The notes under the pieces: generated by a model | Seen by the model: only the letters and a program-made list of their open reading frames with translations | Told to the model about the DNA's origin: nothing | The model's database searches: none | Translations under genes and position numbers: made by a program | Part shown: piece after piece, positions 42,520-50,412 of the stretch | Layout: each line of letters opens with the position of its first letter | How positions within the stretch are numbered: the stretch's first letter is position 1 | From: Gemmatimonadota bacterium | Lineage (GTDB): Bacteria > Gemmatimonadota > Gemmatimonadetes > Gemmatimonadales > GWC2-71-9 | Length of the DNA stretch: 64,000 nt | Direction of reading: 5' to 3' | NCBI GenBank assembly: GCA_003222115.1 | Contig: QHUL01000061.1 | Location: 62,001 to 126,000 of the forward strand

Positions 42520-43199
42520 GGTGTCTCATCGTCAACGGCGACGACTTCGGCGCGAGCGGCGGGATCAACCGCGGGATCGTCGAGGCACACCGCGACGGGA
42601 TCCTGACGAGCGCGAGCCTGCTGGTGGACGGGCCGGCGAGCGCGGAAGCAGCCGCGCTCGGGCGCCAGCACGCCGGCCTGAGCCTGGGGCTGCACCTGGA
42701 GCTCGACCCCGACGACCCCGAACGCGTCGCCGCCGAGTGCGACCGTCAGCTGGCGCGATTCTTCGAGCTGGCCGGGGAGCCTCCGACCCATGTGGACTCC
42801 CACCACGACGTGCACCACGACCCGCGCCTCCTGCCGCACGTGCTCGCGCAGGCCGAGCGCGCGGGCATCCCCGTGCGGGGGCACTCCTTGGCTCGCCACC
42901 TCGGGAAGTTCTACGGGCAATGGGGCGGCCGCACACATCCCGAACAGATCGGCGTGGACGGCTTGCTTCGCCTGCTGGACGCCGAGGTCCGCGAGGGCGT
43001 GACCGAGTTGTCCTGCCACCCCGGCTACGTGGAGCCCGGGTTTCGCTCGGGGTATGTGGCGGAGCGCGAGATGGAGCTGCGGACGCTGTGCGACGCACGC
43101 GTACGGCAGGGCATCCGCGCCCGGGAGATCCGCCTCGTCAGCTTCCGCGACCTCCCCGCGCTCGCGCCATCCGCTGCCGCGCTCGGGGAAGCGACATGA
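42516..43199 (+). CDS. YdjC/ChbG-family carbohydrate deacetylase
   Basis: A 227-residue protein from GTG 42516, overlapping the ATP-grasp stop as GTGA. The metal-site residues are in IVNGDDFG at the start and in THVDSHHDVHHDPRLLPHVL; ELSCHPGY holds the later catalytic His. The family removes acetyl groups from N-acetylglucosamine oligomers (ChbG) or from aminoglycoside precursors such as 2'-N-acetylparomamine. No signal peptide, so it acts in the cytoplasm. A deacetylase beside an ATP-grasp ligase and kinases points to aminosugar modification. Confidence 0.9.
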   Translation: MRCLIVNGDDFGASGGINRGIVEAHRDGILTSASLLVDGPASAEAAALGRQHAGLSLGLHLELDPDDPERVAAECDRQLARFFELAGEPPTHVDSHHDVHHDPRLLPHVLAQAERAGIPVRGHSLARHLGKFYGQWGGRTHPEQIGVDGLLRLLDAEVREGVTELSCHPGYVEPGFRSGYVAEREMELRTLCDARVRQGIRAREIRLVSFRDLPALAPSAAALGEAT

Positions 43200-44419
43200 G
43201 CACGGTCGTCATGTCGGTCTACAAGGTCGCCAGTTTCTCCGAGGGCGGCGGTCACTTCTGGGTCTACTTACAGTACGCCCTGGGGCTGCGCCGCCTGGGG
43301 TGTGACGTCTACTGGCTGGAGCAGCTCCGCCCGGCTCGTGATCCCGAGCGAGAGGCCACCATCCTCTCGACCTTCCTAGAGCGGATGAAGCGCTACGGGC
43401 TCGAGGGCAAGACGCTCCTCTACACGATGGACCGCGACGGGGATGACGGTGCCACGTCGCCACGCTTCATCGGTTGCACGAGGCCCGAGGCCGAGGCGGT
43501 GCTGCGACGAGCGGATGTGCTCCTGAACTTTCACTACGCGATCGACCCGCGGCTGCTCGCGTGCGCCCGCCGCACCGCGCTCGTGGACATCGACCCGGGG
43601 CTGCTGCAGTTCTGGATGAGCACCGGCCAGCTCCGCGTGCCCCCGCACGACTGCTACCTGACCACCGGCGAGACCGTCGGGACGCCCGCGGCCCGCTTCT
43701 CCGATTGCGGCCTGCCGTGGACTCGCATCCGTCCGCCCGTGTGCCTCGACCTCTGGCCCGTCACCCATGATCACCGGGCCGACGCCTTCACGACTGTCTC
43801 CAGCTGGTCCTCCGCGAGCTGGCTCAAGGTGAATCGGGATGGGGAGACCGTCCTCCTCGACAACACGAAGCGGGTCTCTTTTCTCGAGTTCGTGGACTTG
43901 CCCAGCCACACGAATCAGCCCCTCGAGCTCGCGCTGTGCCTCCTCGATCGCGATCCGGAGGGCCAGGCACGCCTCAAGCAGGCCGTGAAGGACGCGGAGG
44001 ACCGGATGCGCCTCGAGGAGCATGGCTGGCGGGTGCGTGACTCGCGAGAGGTCACGGGCAGCCCCGAGGCCTACCGCTCCTACATCCAGCGGTCGCGTGG
44101 TGAGTTCAGCGCGGCCAAGCCGTCCTGCATGAGTTTTCAGAATGCCTGGGTCAGCGACCGCACGTTGTGCTATCTGGCGAGCGGGAAGCCAGCCGTCGTG
44201 CAGCACACGGGCCCGAGTTCGTACCTGCCCGACGGCGAGGGGATGTTCCGCTTCACCTCGCTCCAGGAGGCTGCTCGAGGGCTCGAGGAGATCAACACCC
44301 ATTACGAGCGCCATTGCGCCGCGGCTCGCGACATCGCCGAGACGTATTTCGACGCGCAGCGCGTCCTGGAAACCGCCCTGAACGCCGCGCTGGGCGCGTC
44401 CCTGGAAAGCGTGTCGTGA
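43196..44419 (+). CDS. GT-B-like glycosyltransferase, first of two tandem paralogues
   Basis: A 407-residue cytoplasmic protein, ATGA-coupled to the deacetylase gene. The N-terminal half has GGGHFWVYLQYALGLRRLGCDVYWLEQL, a donor-domain glycine loop followed by a Rossmann-like strand. The C-terminal half has AWVSDRTLCYLASGKPAVVQHTGPSSYLPDGEGMF, the nucleotide-sugar-binding region of PF13524-type GT-B enzymes, and ends in AETYFDAQRVLETALNAAL. It is clearly homologous to the next gene over the whole length. Donor and acceptor are unknown. Confidence 0.82.
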   Translation: MSTVVMSVYKVASFSEGGGHFWVYLQYALGLRRLGCDVYWLEQLRPARDPEREATILSTFLERMKRYGLEGKTLLYTMDRDGDDGATSPRFIGCTRPEAEAVLRRADVLLNFHYAIDPRLLACARRTALVDIDPGLLQFWMSTGQLRVPPHDCYLTTGETVGTPAARFSDCGLPWTRIRPPVCLDLWPVTHDHRADAFTTVSSWSSASWLKVNRDGETVLLDNTKRVSFLEFVDLPSHTNQPLELALCLLDRDPEGQARLKQAVKDAEDRMRLEEHGWRVRDSREVTGSPEAYRSYIQRSRGEFSAAKPSCMSFQNAWVSDRTLCYLASGKPAVVQHTGPSSYLPDGEGMFRFTSLQEAARGLEEINTHYERHCAAARDIAETYFDAQRVLETALNAALGASLESVS

Positions 44420-45603
44420 GCGTCACCGTCTGCCTCGCGCCCGCCAACACGGTGGCCTATCCGAACGGGGGTGGCCATCTGTGGGTCTATCTGCACTGGG
44501 CCTTGGCCCTGAAGGCGCTCGGCTGCCGCGTGATCTGGCTGGAGGGCATCGATGTGGACGACCGCGACACCTCGCCTGCGGGCCGCCGCCGCAGGCGCGG
44601 CGGCGCAGCGCCCGACTGCGTCGCGACGCTCAAGGCGCGACTGGCCCCCTATCGCTTGGCAGACTCGCTGGCGCTGTACGCGATCAACGGCGACGCGATC
44701 CCCGAGGAGGTGGCCCAAGGCTGCCGGGACCTCGATGCAGCCACCGGGGCTGATCTCCTCCTCAATCTGTGGCACTCGGCACCCGCCCGGGTCGTCCGAC
44801 GGTTCCGCCGTTCGGCGTTCATCGATACCGACCCGGGGTTGCTCCAGATCTGGATGACCACGGGCGCGGTCGATCTGGCGCCCCACGACGTCTATTTCAC
44901 GATCGGCGAGACCGTTGGCCAGGCGGGAGCCCGGTTTCCCGACGGCGGCCGCCCGTGGCTGTACACGGCCCCTCCAATCTTCCTGCCGGAGTGGCCCGCA
45001 CTCGCGCCGGACGGCACCGCCCCGTACACCACGGTGGCGCACTGGTGGGGCGGGACCTTCGAGTACAACGGCACCGTGTTCTCCAACGAGAAACGGGTCG
45101 CGTTTCTCGAGTATCTCGACCTGCCCCTTCAAAGCCGCGTGCAACTCGAGGTGGCGGTGTGCTTGGCGGAGCACTACGAGGAATACCGCCAGCTGATGGA
45201 GCCCAAGGGCTGGAGGCTGCGGGAGGCGTGGGACGTGAGCGCGACGCCGGAGGCGTACCGGAGGTACGTGCAGGGCTCGCGCGGCGAGTTCAGCTGTGCC
45301 AAGCCGGCCTACGTCGCCCTCGACACCGCCTGGGTGAGCGATCGCACGCTGTGCTACCTCGCGAGCGGCAGGCCCGCCATCGTGCAGCATACCGGTGCCA
45401 GCCGGTTCTTGCCGGACGCGGAGGGTCTGTTCCGGTTTAGGAGCATGGACGAAGCGGCGCAGGCGCTCGCGGCCGCCGAGGCCGACTACGAGCGCCACGG
45501 TCGAGCGGCTCGCGCGCTGGTCGAGGAGCACTTTGACGCACGGCGAGTCGTCGCGCGGGTGCTGGAGCGGGCGCTCGGGCACCGCGCGAGGACGGCGGCA
45601 TGA
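44416..45603 (+). CDS. GT-B-like glycosyltransferase, second tandem paralogue
   Basis: A 395-residue protein from GTG 44416, overlapping the previous stop as GTGA. It repeats the architecture of its neighbour: NGGGHLWVYLHWALALKALGCRVIWLEG, FIDTDPGLLQIWMTTGAV, WVSDRTLCYLASGRPAIVQHTGASRFLPD and the end VEEHFDARRVVARVLERAL. A low-complexity Arg/Gly insert (PAGRRRRRGGAAPDC) lies near residue 55. A gene duplication followed by divergence is the simplest explanation, giving two transferases that add successive or alternative sugars. Confidence 0.82.
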   Translation: MSVTVCLAPANTVAYPNGGGHLWVYLHWALALKALGCRVIWLEGIDVDDRDTSPAGRRRRRGGAAPDCVATLKARLAPYRLADSLALYAINGDAIPEEVAQGCRDLDAATGADLLLNLWHSAPARVVRRFRRSAFIDTDPGLLQIWMTTGAVDLAPHDVYFTIGETVGQAGARFPDGGRPWLYTAPPIFLPEWPALAPDGTAPYTTVAHWWGGTFEYNGTVFSNEKRVAFLEYLDLPLQSRVQLEVAVCLAEHYEEYRQLMEPKGWRLREAWDVSATPEAYRRYVQGSRGEFSCAKPAYVALDTAWVSDRTLCYLASGRPAIVQHTGASRFLPDAEGLFRFRSMDEAAQALAAAEADYERHGRAARALVEEHFDARRVVARVLERALGHRARTAA

Positions 45604-46679
45604 CCGCGGTGCGCGAGCGCGGCGGCGTCGGGGACGTCCTCGAAGCACGGGGTGAGCCCGGATGGGCCGAGCTGGGGGAGGCGCTGCGCGCGCTGTTGGA
45701 CGGCGCCGATCCTGCCGTTCGGGTGATCGGAGTGCAGCAGCTCAAGGCGAAGGTGTACCGCCTGCAGCTGGACGCAGGGGCTCCGTGGAGCTCGGTGGTC
45801 GTGAAGCGCCTGGAGCCCGCCGTCGCCCACCGCACTCAGCTGGTGGCGCAGCGGTGGCTACCCGCGCTGGGCCTGGGTGATCGCTGTGCGCGGCTGCTCT
45901 GCATGGCAGGTGACCGCGCCGCCCGGCTCGTATGGCACGTCTACGAGGATCTCGGCGACGACACGCTCGCGGCGCGTCCGACGTCGGACCGGGTACGCGC
46001 GACCGTGGATCTCGTTGCCGAGCTCCACACGCGCGCGGCCCGCCACCCCGTGCTGCCCGACGTCCGCCGCTACGGCGAAGGGTTCGGGATCCAGTACTTC
46101 ACGGCGAACGTCGCCGACGCGATCGCCGCGCTCGAGGGGCTCGCCGCGTCCGGCATCGAGCCACCGCCGGAGCACGCCGGGGTTACGGCGCGCCTGCTCG
46201 AGCGGCTTCGCGTCCTGACCGCCGACACGCCCCGGCGGGCGCAGGCCTTCGAGACGGCCGCGGGACCGGACACGCTGGTGCACGGGGACCTGTGGACGAT
46301 CAACGCCTTCGTGGCCGAGACGACCGGGGGAGCCGGGGGGGGCGGGGGGGGCGGACCGCGGGCACGGCTCGTCGACTGGGACAAGGTGGGGGTGGGCCCG
46401 TTCAGCTACGACCTCTCGACGTTCCTGTTCCGCTTCCCGCCCGCTGAGCGGCCGTGGGTGCTGGAGTACTACCGCAAGGCCGTCGCGCGCGCCGGGTGGC
46501 GGCTCGCCCCCGCGCGCGAGCTCCAGCTGCTCTTCGACACGGCCGAGCGCGGGCGCTACGCGAACCGGCTCATCTGGCCGGCCCTGGCGCTGCTGCAGGA
46601 GCGGGCCGACTGGGGATTCCCGGAGCTCGCAGAAGTAGAGCGCTGGTTTCGGGAGCTAGACCGATGCCCGTCCGCGTGA
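45600..46679 (+). CDS. APH-type small-molecule kinase (free-standing)
   Basis: A 359-residue protein, ATGA-coupled to the glycosyltransferase gene. The N-lobe lysine strand is SSVVVKRLEP; VYEDLGDDTL lies at the hinge. The C-lobe has Brenner motif VHGDLWTINAF and the metal motif RLVDWDKVGVGPFSYDLSTF. Between these two motifs an eight-residue poly-Gly stretch (GGAGGGGGGGP) interrupts the sequence. This kinase family phosphorylates aminoglycosides, choline, sugars and similar hydroxyl compounds. It is the second complete kinase of this type in the operon. Confidence 0.88.
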   Translation: MTAVRERGGVGDVLEARGEPGWAELGEALRALLDGADPAVRVIGVQQLKAKVYRLQLDAGAPWSSVVVKRLEPAVAHRTQLVAQRWLPALGLGDRCARLLCMAGDRAARLVWHVYEDLGDDTLAARPTSDRVRATVDLVAELHTRAARHPVLPDVRRYGEGFGIQYFTANVADAIAALEGLAASGIEPPPEHAGVTARLLERLRVLTADTPRRAQAFETAAGPDTLVHGDLWTINAFVAETTGGAGGGGGGGPRARLVDWDKVGVGPFSYDLSTFLFRFPPAERPWVLEYYRKAVARAGWRLAPARELQLLFDTAERGRYANRLIWPALALLQERADWGFPELAEVERWFRELDRCPSA

Positions 46680-46682
46680 GCA

Positions 46683-46754
46683 ATCGTCGGCGCGGTCGCG
46701 TACTTCGACGCCAAGCAGGTCCCCGCCGGGATCCTGCGCGAGGCGCTGCCATGA
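46683..46754 (+). pseudogene. C-terminal remnant of a third glycosyltransferase paralogue
   Basis: The frame 46683-46754 reads IVGAVAYFDAKQVPAGILRE then ALP and stop. This matches the last 20 residues of the two paralogues upstream (AETYFDAQRVLETALNAAL and VEEHFDARRVVARVLERAL). It has no start codon of its own and no upstream body, so it looks like the scar of a third copy lost by deletion. Its stop still overlaps a following ATG as ATGA. Confidence 0.65.
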
Positions 46755-46795
46755 GCGGACGGATCGGATTCCTCCTGCCCGGCTCGCCCGCATGA
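46751..46795 (+). CDS. 14-codon mini-ORF coupled to the TonB-receptor-like gene
   Basis: ATG 46751 starts MSGRIGFLLPGSPA and stops at 46793-46795 with TGA that overlaps the next ATG (46792) as ATGA. It also begins inside the ATGA at the end of the glycosyltransferase remnant. It may be the truncated N-terminus of a lost gene (the GFLLPGSPA segment resembles glycosyltransferase starts) and could now serve as a leader that couples translation into the receptor gene. Confidence 0.45.
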   Translation: MSGRIGFLLPGSPA

Positions 46796-49700
46796 CTCTT
46801 CGACCGTATCCCCGCTGGCTCCCGCTCGTGCTGCTGCTCGCGCCCCTGGCGTCACGCCCGGCCGCTGGCCAGGTGGGCGCGACCACCGACATCATCACGG
46901 GCACAGTCACGGGTCCCGATAGCCTACCCCTCGGTGGCGCCGTCGTCACCGCCACTTCCCTGGAAACGCGGGTGTCACGGCAGCGGACGACCGACGCGCG
47001 CGGGCGGTTCACTATCGTGTTCCCCGACGGGGGCGGGCGCTACGAGCTGACCGCACGCTACATCGGCATGGCGGCAGTCCAGGTCACCGTCGCCCGCCAG
47101 GCGGACGAAGACCGGATCGAGGCGAGCATCCGGATGGGGCTGTTCGCGGTGCCACTCGAGCCGGTCACCGTCAGCGCGCGGTCTCGTTCGCGCAGCGACG
47201 GCTCGGGGCCGGGCTCCAGCGAACGCAGTTACAACCCGGAGCAACTCGCGCGCCTCCCCATCAACGCCTCCGACCTGAATACCGTGGCGACCTTGCAGCC
47301 CGGGGTCCTCGGGATTCGGGAGAGCGATTCCACCGCGACGGCGTTTTCCGTCGCCGGGCAGCGACCCACCGCCAACAACGTGACGCTCGATGGCTTGTCC
47401 TACGGCTCGGGGAGCGTGCCGCAGGACGCCGTCCGCTCGATCCGGGTCGTCACCAACGCGTACGACGTGGCCCGCGGCCAGTTCTCGGGCGGGCTCGTGG
47501 CCTCGACCACGCGCGGCGGCACCAACGTCCCGCAAGCCTCGTTCACCTATGCGCTGCGCGATCGCTCGCTCGCCTGGGGGGAAACCACGGCGTCGCCCTT
47601 CGGCCAGGGCGCCACGCAGCACCAGCTGAGTGGCGGCATGGGCGGCCCGATCGTCCCCAACAAGCTCTTCGTGTTCGCCGCACTCCAGGGACGCTGGCGC
47701 GCGCAGGCCCTGCCCTCGCTCACCACCGCGGATCCCGGCACGCTCGCGCAGCTCGGCGTGAGCCCCGATTCCGCCGCGCGCTTCCTCGCGCTCGCCGCCG
47801 CGACGGGCGTCCCGGTGACGCTCCCCAACCTCCCCGACGACCGCAGCACGAACACCACCCTCGCCCTGCTGCGCCTCGATTGGCAGGCGAGCGACGTTCA
47901 CACCCTCACGCTGCGTCTCGACGGCAGTTGGGAGTCCCAGGAGCCCACGCGCGTCGGCACGCTCACCCTGCCCACCACCGGGGGGACGCGCACCACGCTC
48001 GCGGGCGGCGTGATGGCCTCGCTTACCTCGTACTTTGGTGGGCGCTTCATCAACGAGCTCCGCGGGTATGTGGCGCAGCAGCGCCGGGATGCGCGTGCCT
48101 TCCTCGCGCTGCCGGCTGCGGTCGTGGACGTCGCATCGGATCTGCAGAACGGCGGTCAGGGCGTGGCCGCGCTGGCGTTCGGCGGCAGCTTCGGGCTCCC
48201 CCAGCACACCCACAACCGCAGCCTCGAGATCGCCGACGAGTTCTCCTGGTTGCCGGGCCGCACGGCACATCGCCTGAAGCTCGGCATCGACGTGATCGGG
48301 ACACGCGTAGACGAGAGCCAGACAGCGAACCAGTTGGGCACGTTCACCTACCCGTCGCTCGCGGCCCTCGCAGCGGACAGTCCCGCGATGTTCACCCGCA
48401 CGCTCGCACCCCGCGCTCAGGCAGGTACCGCCTGGAACGGGGCGGCGTACTTCGGCGACTCGTGGCGCGTCGGCGGCGGGCTGCAGGTGATCTACGGCGC
48501 CCGCATCGAGGCCGCCCGCTTTGACGGCGCCCCGCCCTACAACCGGGCGGTCGATTCCCTGTTCGCGGTGCGCACCGATCGCATCCCGAGCGAGGTGCAT
48601 GTCTCGCCGCGCGTCGGATTCACCTGGCAGGTGGGGGGTTGGCCCAAGGGGTCCACCTTCCTGCGCGGCGGGCTCGGCGACTTCCGCAGCCTCACGCCGA
48701 CCTCGCTCTACGCGGCCGCGTTGGGCGCCCCGGGACTGGCGAACGCGGAAACCGAGCTCACCTGCGTCGGGTCGGCGGTGCCCATACCCGATTGGTCGCG
48801 CTACGCCCAGGACCCGTCCACCATCCCATCGCAGTGCACGGGCGCAGCTGCGGTGACCGTCGCTCCCCATCCCAACGTGACGGCCTTCGCTCCCGACTTC
48901 GGCGCACCCCGCGCCCGGCGCGGGTCGCTCGCGCTGCTGCATCGCTTCGGCAGCAGTTACTACTGGGTGACGCTGGAGGGAAGCTACGCCCGCGGCGTGA
49001 GCCAGTACGGCTTCCGCGACCTGAACCTGGTCGCGACCCCACGGTTCGCGCTCGGCGACGAAGCCGGCCGTCCCGTGTATGTGCCGGCCGACTCCATCGT
49101 CCCGGCCACGGGCGCGGTCAGCTCCGCCGCCTCGCGTGCCCATCCGGAGTTCGGGCGGGTCCTGCTGGTCGACTCCGATCTCCAGTCCGACACCAAGCAG
49201 CTCACGCTGTCGCTGACCGGAGCGACGGCTTGGGGCGCGGCGTTCCGCGTCGCGTATACGCTCACGCGCGCCCGTGACCAGTCGTCATTCTCGTGCTGTT
49301 CGGCCTCCGCTGGCTTCGCCTCGCCGACCACAGGTGGTGACCCAGACGCGCGCGAGTGGAGCCGCAGCAGTCTCGACCGACGTCACGCACTTGTGGGCAC
49401 TGTGACGCTCCCCATCACGCGGGCGCTCGACGTCAGCGCGATCGGCAGCGTCACCTCGGGGGTCCCCTTCACGCCCGTCGTCGGGTCGGACATCAACGGG
49501 GACGGCGCGCGCAACGACCGTGCTTTCGTCTTCGATCCCGCCACGTCGACGGACGCCGCCGTCGCGAACGGAATGCGTACGCTCCTCGCCGCGGCCACGT
49601 CCGCGGTGCGCGGCTGTCTGCGAAGCCAGTTGGGCCGCATCGCCGCGCGCAACTCGTGCAGCGGCCCATGGCAGCCCTCGCTCGACTTGCAGCTCAACTG

Positions 49701-50400
49701 GCGGCCGGCGTGGTTCGGGCTCGACCGGCGGCTCACGATGTCGCTGCTGACGGTGAATCTGCTCGGCGGGCTCGACGAATGGCTCCATGGCGGAGCGCAC
49801 CTGCACGGCTGGGGCTACGCCACCGCGCCCGACCCCGTGCTTCTGTACGCGCGCGGCTTCGACCCCGCCACCAACCGATTCCGCTACGAGGTGAACGGCC
49901 GGTTCGGGACCACCGCCAGCGCCAGCAGCGGCGTCACCGTGCCCTTCCAGATCGCAGTCCAGGGGCACCTCGCGATCGGCCCCCTCCGGCTCCGCGCGCG
50001 CCCCAACCCCGGCGCGCGCCCTGGTCTGGGCGCGGACGGCCCGGTGCCGCAGGATGTCGGGGCCCGGTTCGCGGAGCTCCTCGCCAATCCGGTCGTGGTC
50101 ATCCTGGGCTTGCGCGATTCGCTGGGTTTCTCCTCCGAGCAGGTCGCCCGGCTGCAAGTAGTCTCCGACTCGCTCGATGCGGGCAACCGCCCCATTGCGG
50201 ATTCGCTGCAGGTCGAGGCGCAGCGGGCGGGTGACGGGGTCGATCCGACCGCCCTGTTGCGACGATTCGGACCCAAGTTGACCGAGGGACAGGAGAATAT
50301 TCGGCGGGCACTCGAGCGCGCGCGGGCCATACTCACCGCCGAGCAGTGGAGCAAGCTCCCCGACGCCCTCAAGTCCCCCGCGCGGGGAGCGAGCGACTAG
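46792..50400 (+). CDS. TonB-dependent-receptor-like outer-membrane protein with N-terminal carboxypeptidase-regulatory-like domain
   Basis: A 1202-residue protein. A signal peptide ends near RPAAGQ. Residues about 35-125 form a beta-sandwich regulatory domain (ITGTVTGPDSLPLGGAVVTATSLETRV). A plug-like domain follows (LPINASDLNTVATLQPGVLG, NNVTLDGLSYGSGSVPQDAVRSIRVV, GGLVASTTRGGTN), then a long beta-barrel region. The last 110 residues are not barrel but an alpha-helical tail with DSLGFSSEQVARLQVVSDSL and LTEGQENIRRALERARAILTAEQW, recalling LTxxQ periplasmic proteins. It could import or export a glycoconjugate across the outer membrane; coupling to the kinase/GT operon supports a shared role. 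Confidence 0.87.
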   Translation: MTLRPYPRWLPLVLLLAPLASRPAAGQVGATTDIITGTVTGPDSLPLGGAVVTATSLETRVSRQRTTDARGRFTIVFPDGGGRYELTARYIGMAAVQVTVARQADEDRIEASIRMGLFAVPLEPVTVSARSRSRSDGSGPGSSERSYNPEQLARLPINASDLNTVATLQPGVLGIRESDSTATAFSVAGQRPTANNVTLDGLSYGSGSVPQDAVRSIRVVTNAYDVARGQFSGGLVASTTRGGTNVPQASFTYALRDRSLAWGETTASPFGQGATQHQLSGGMGGPIVPNKLFVFAALQGRWRAQALPSLTTADPGTLAQLGVSPDSAARFLALAAATGVPVTLPNLPDDRSTNTTLALLRLDWQASDVHTLTLRLDGSWESQEPTRVGTLTLPTTGGTRTTLAGGVMASLTSYFGGRFINELRGYVAQQRRDARAFLALPAAVVDVASDLQNGGQGVAALAFGGSFGLPQHTHNRSLEIADEFSWLPGRTAHRLKLGIDVIGTRVDESQTANQLGTFTYPSLAALAADSPAMFTRTLAPRAQAGTAWNGAAYFGDSWRVGGGLQVIYGARIEAARFDGAPPYNRAVDSLFAVRTDRIPSEVHVSPRVGFTWQVGGWPKGSTFLRGGLGDFRSLTPTSLYAAALGAPGLANAETELTCVGSAVPIPDWSRYAQDPSTIPSQCTGAAAVTVAPHPNVTAFAPDFGAPRARRGSLALLHRFGSSYYWVTLEGSYARGVSQYGFRDLNLVATPRFALGDEAGRPVYVPADSIVPATGAVSSAASRAHPEFGRVLLVDSDLQSDTKQLTLSLTGATAWGAAFRVAYTLTRARDQSSFSCCSASAGFASPTTGGDPDAREWSRSSLDRRHALVGTVTLPITRALDVSAIGSVTSGVPFTPVVGSDINGDGARNDRAFVFDPATSTDAAVANGMRTLLAAATSAVRGCLRSQLGRIAARNSCSGPWQPSLDLQLNWRPAWFGLDRRLTMSLLTVNLLGGLDEWLHGGAHLHGWGYATAPDPVLLYARGFDPATNRFRYEVNGRFGTTASASSGVTVPFQIAVQGHLAIGPLRLRARPNPGARPGLGADGPVPQDVGARFAELLANPVVVILGLRDSLGFSSEQVARLQVVSDSLDAGNRPIADSLQVEAQRAGDGVDPTALLRRFGPKLTEGQENIRRALERARAILTAEQWSKLPDALKSPARGASD

Positions 50401-50412
50401 CGCTGCGCCCAC

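Noticed and set aside
46975-49143. A 720-codon minus-strand frame antisense to the receptor-like gene.
   Set aside because: Composition bias only. The receptor gene on the plus strand has signal peptide, plug and barrel features.
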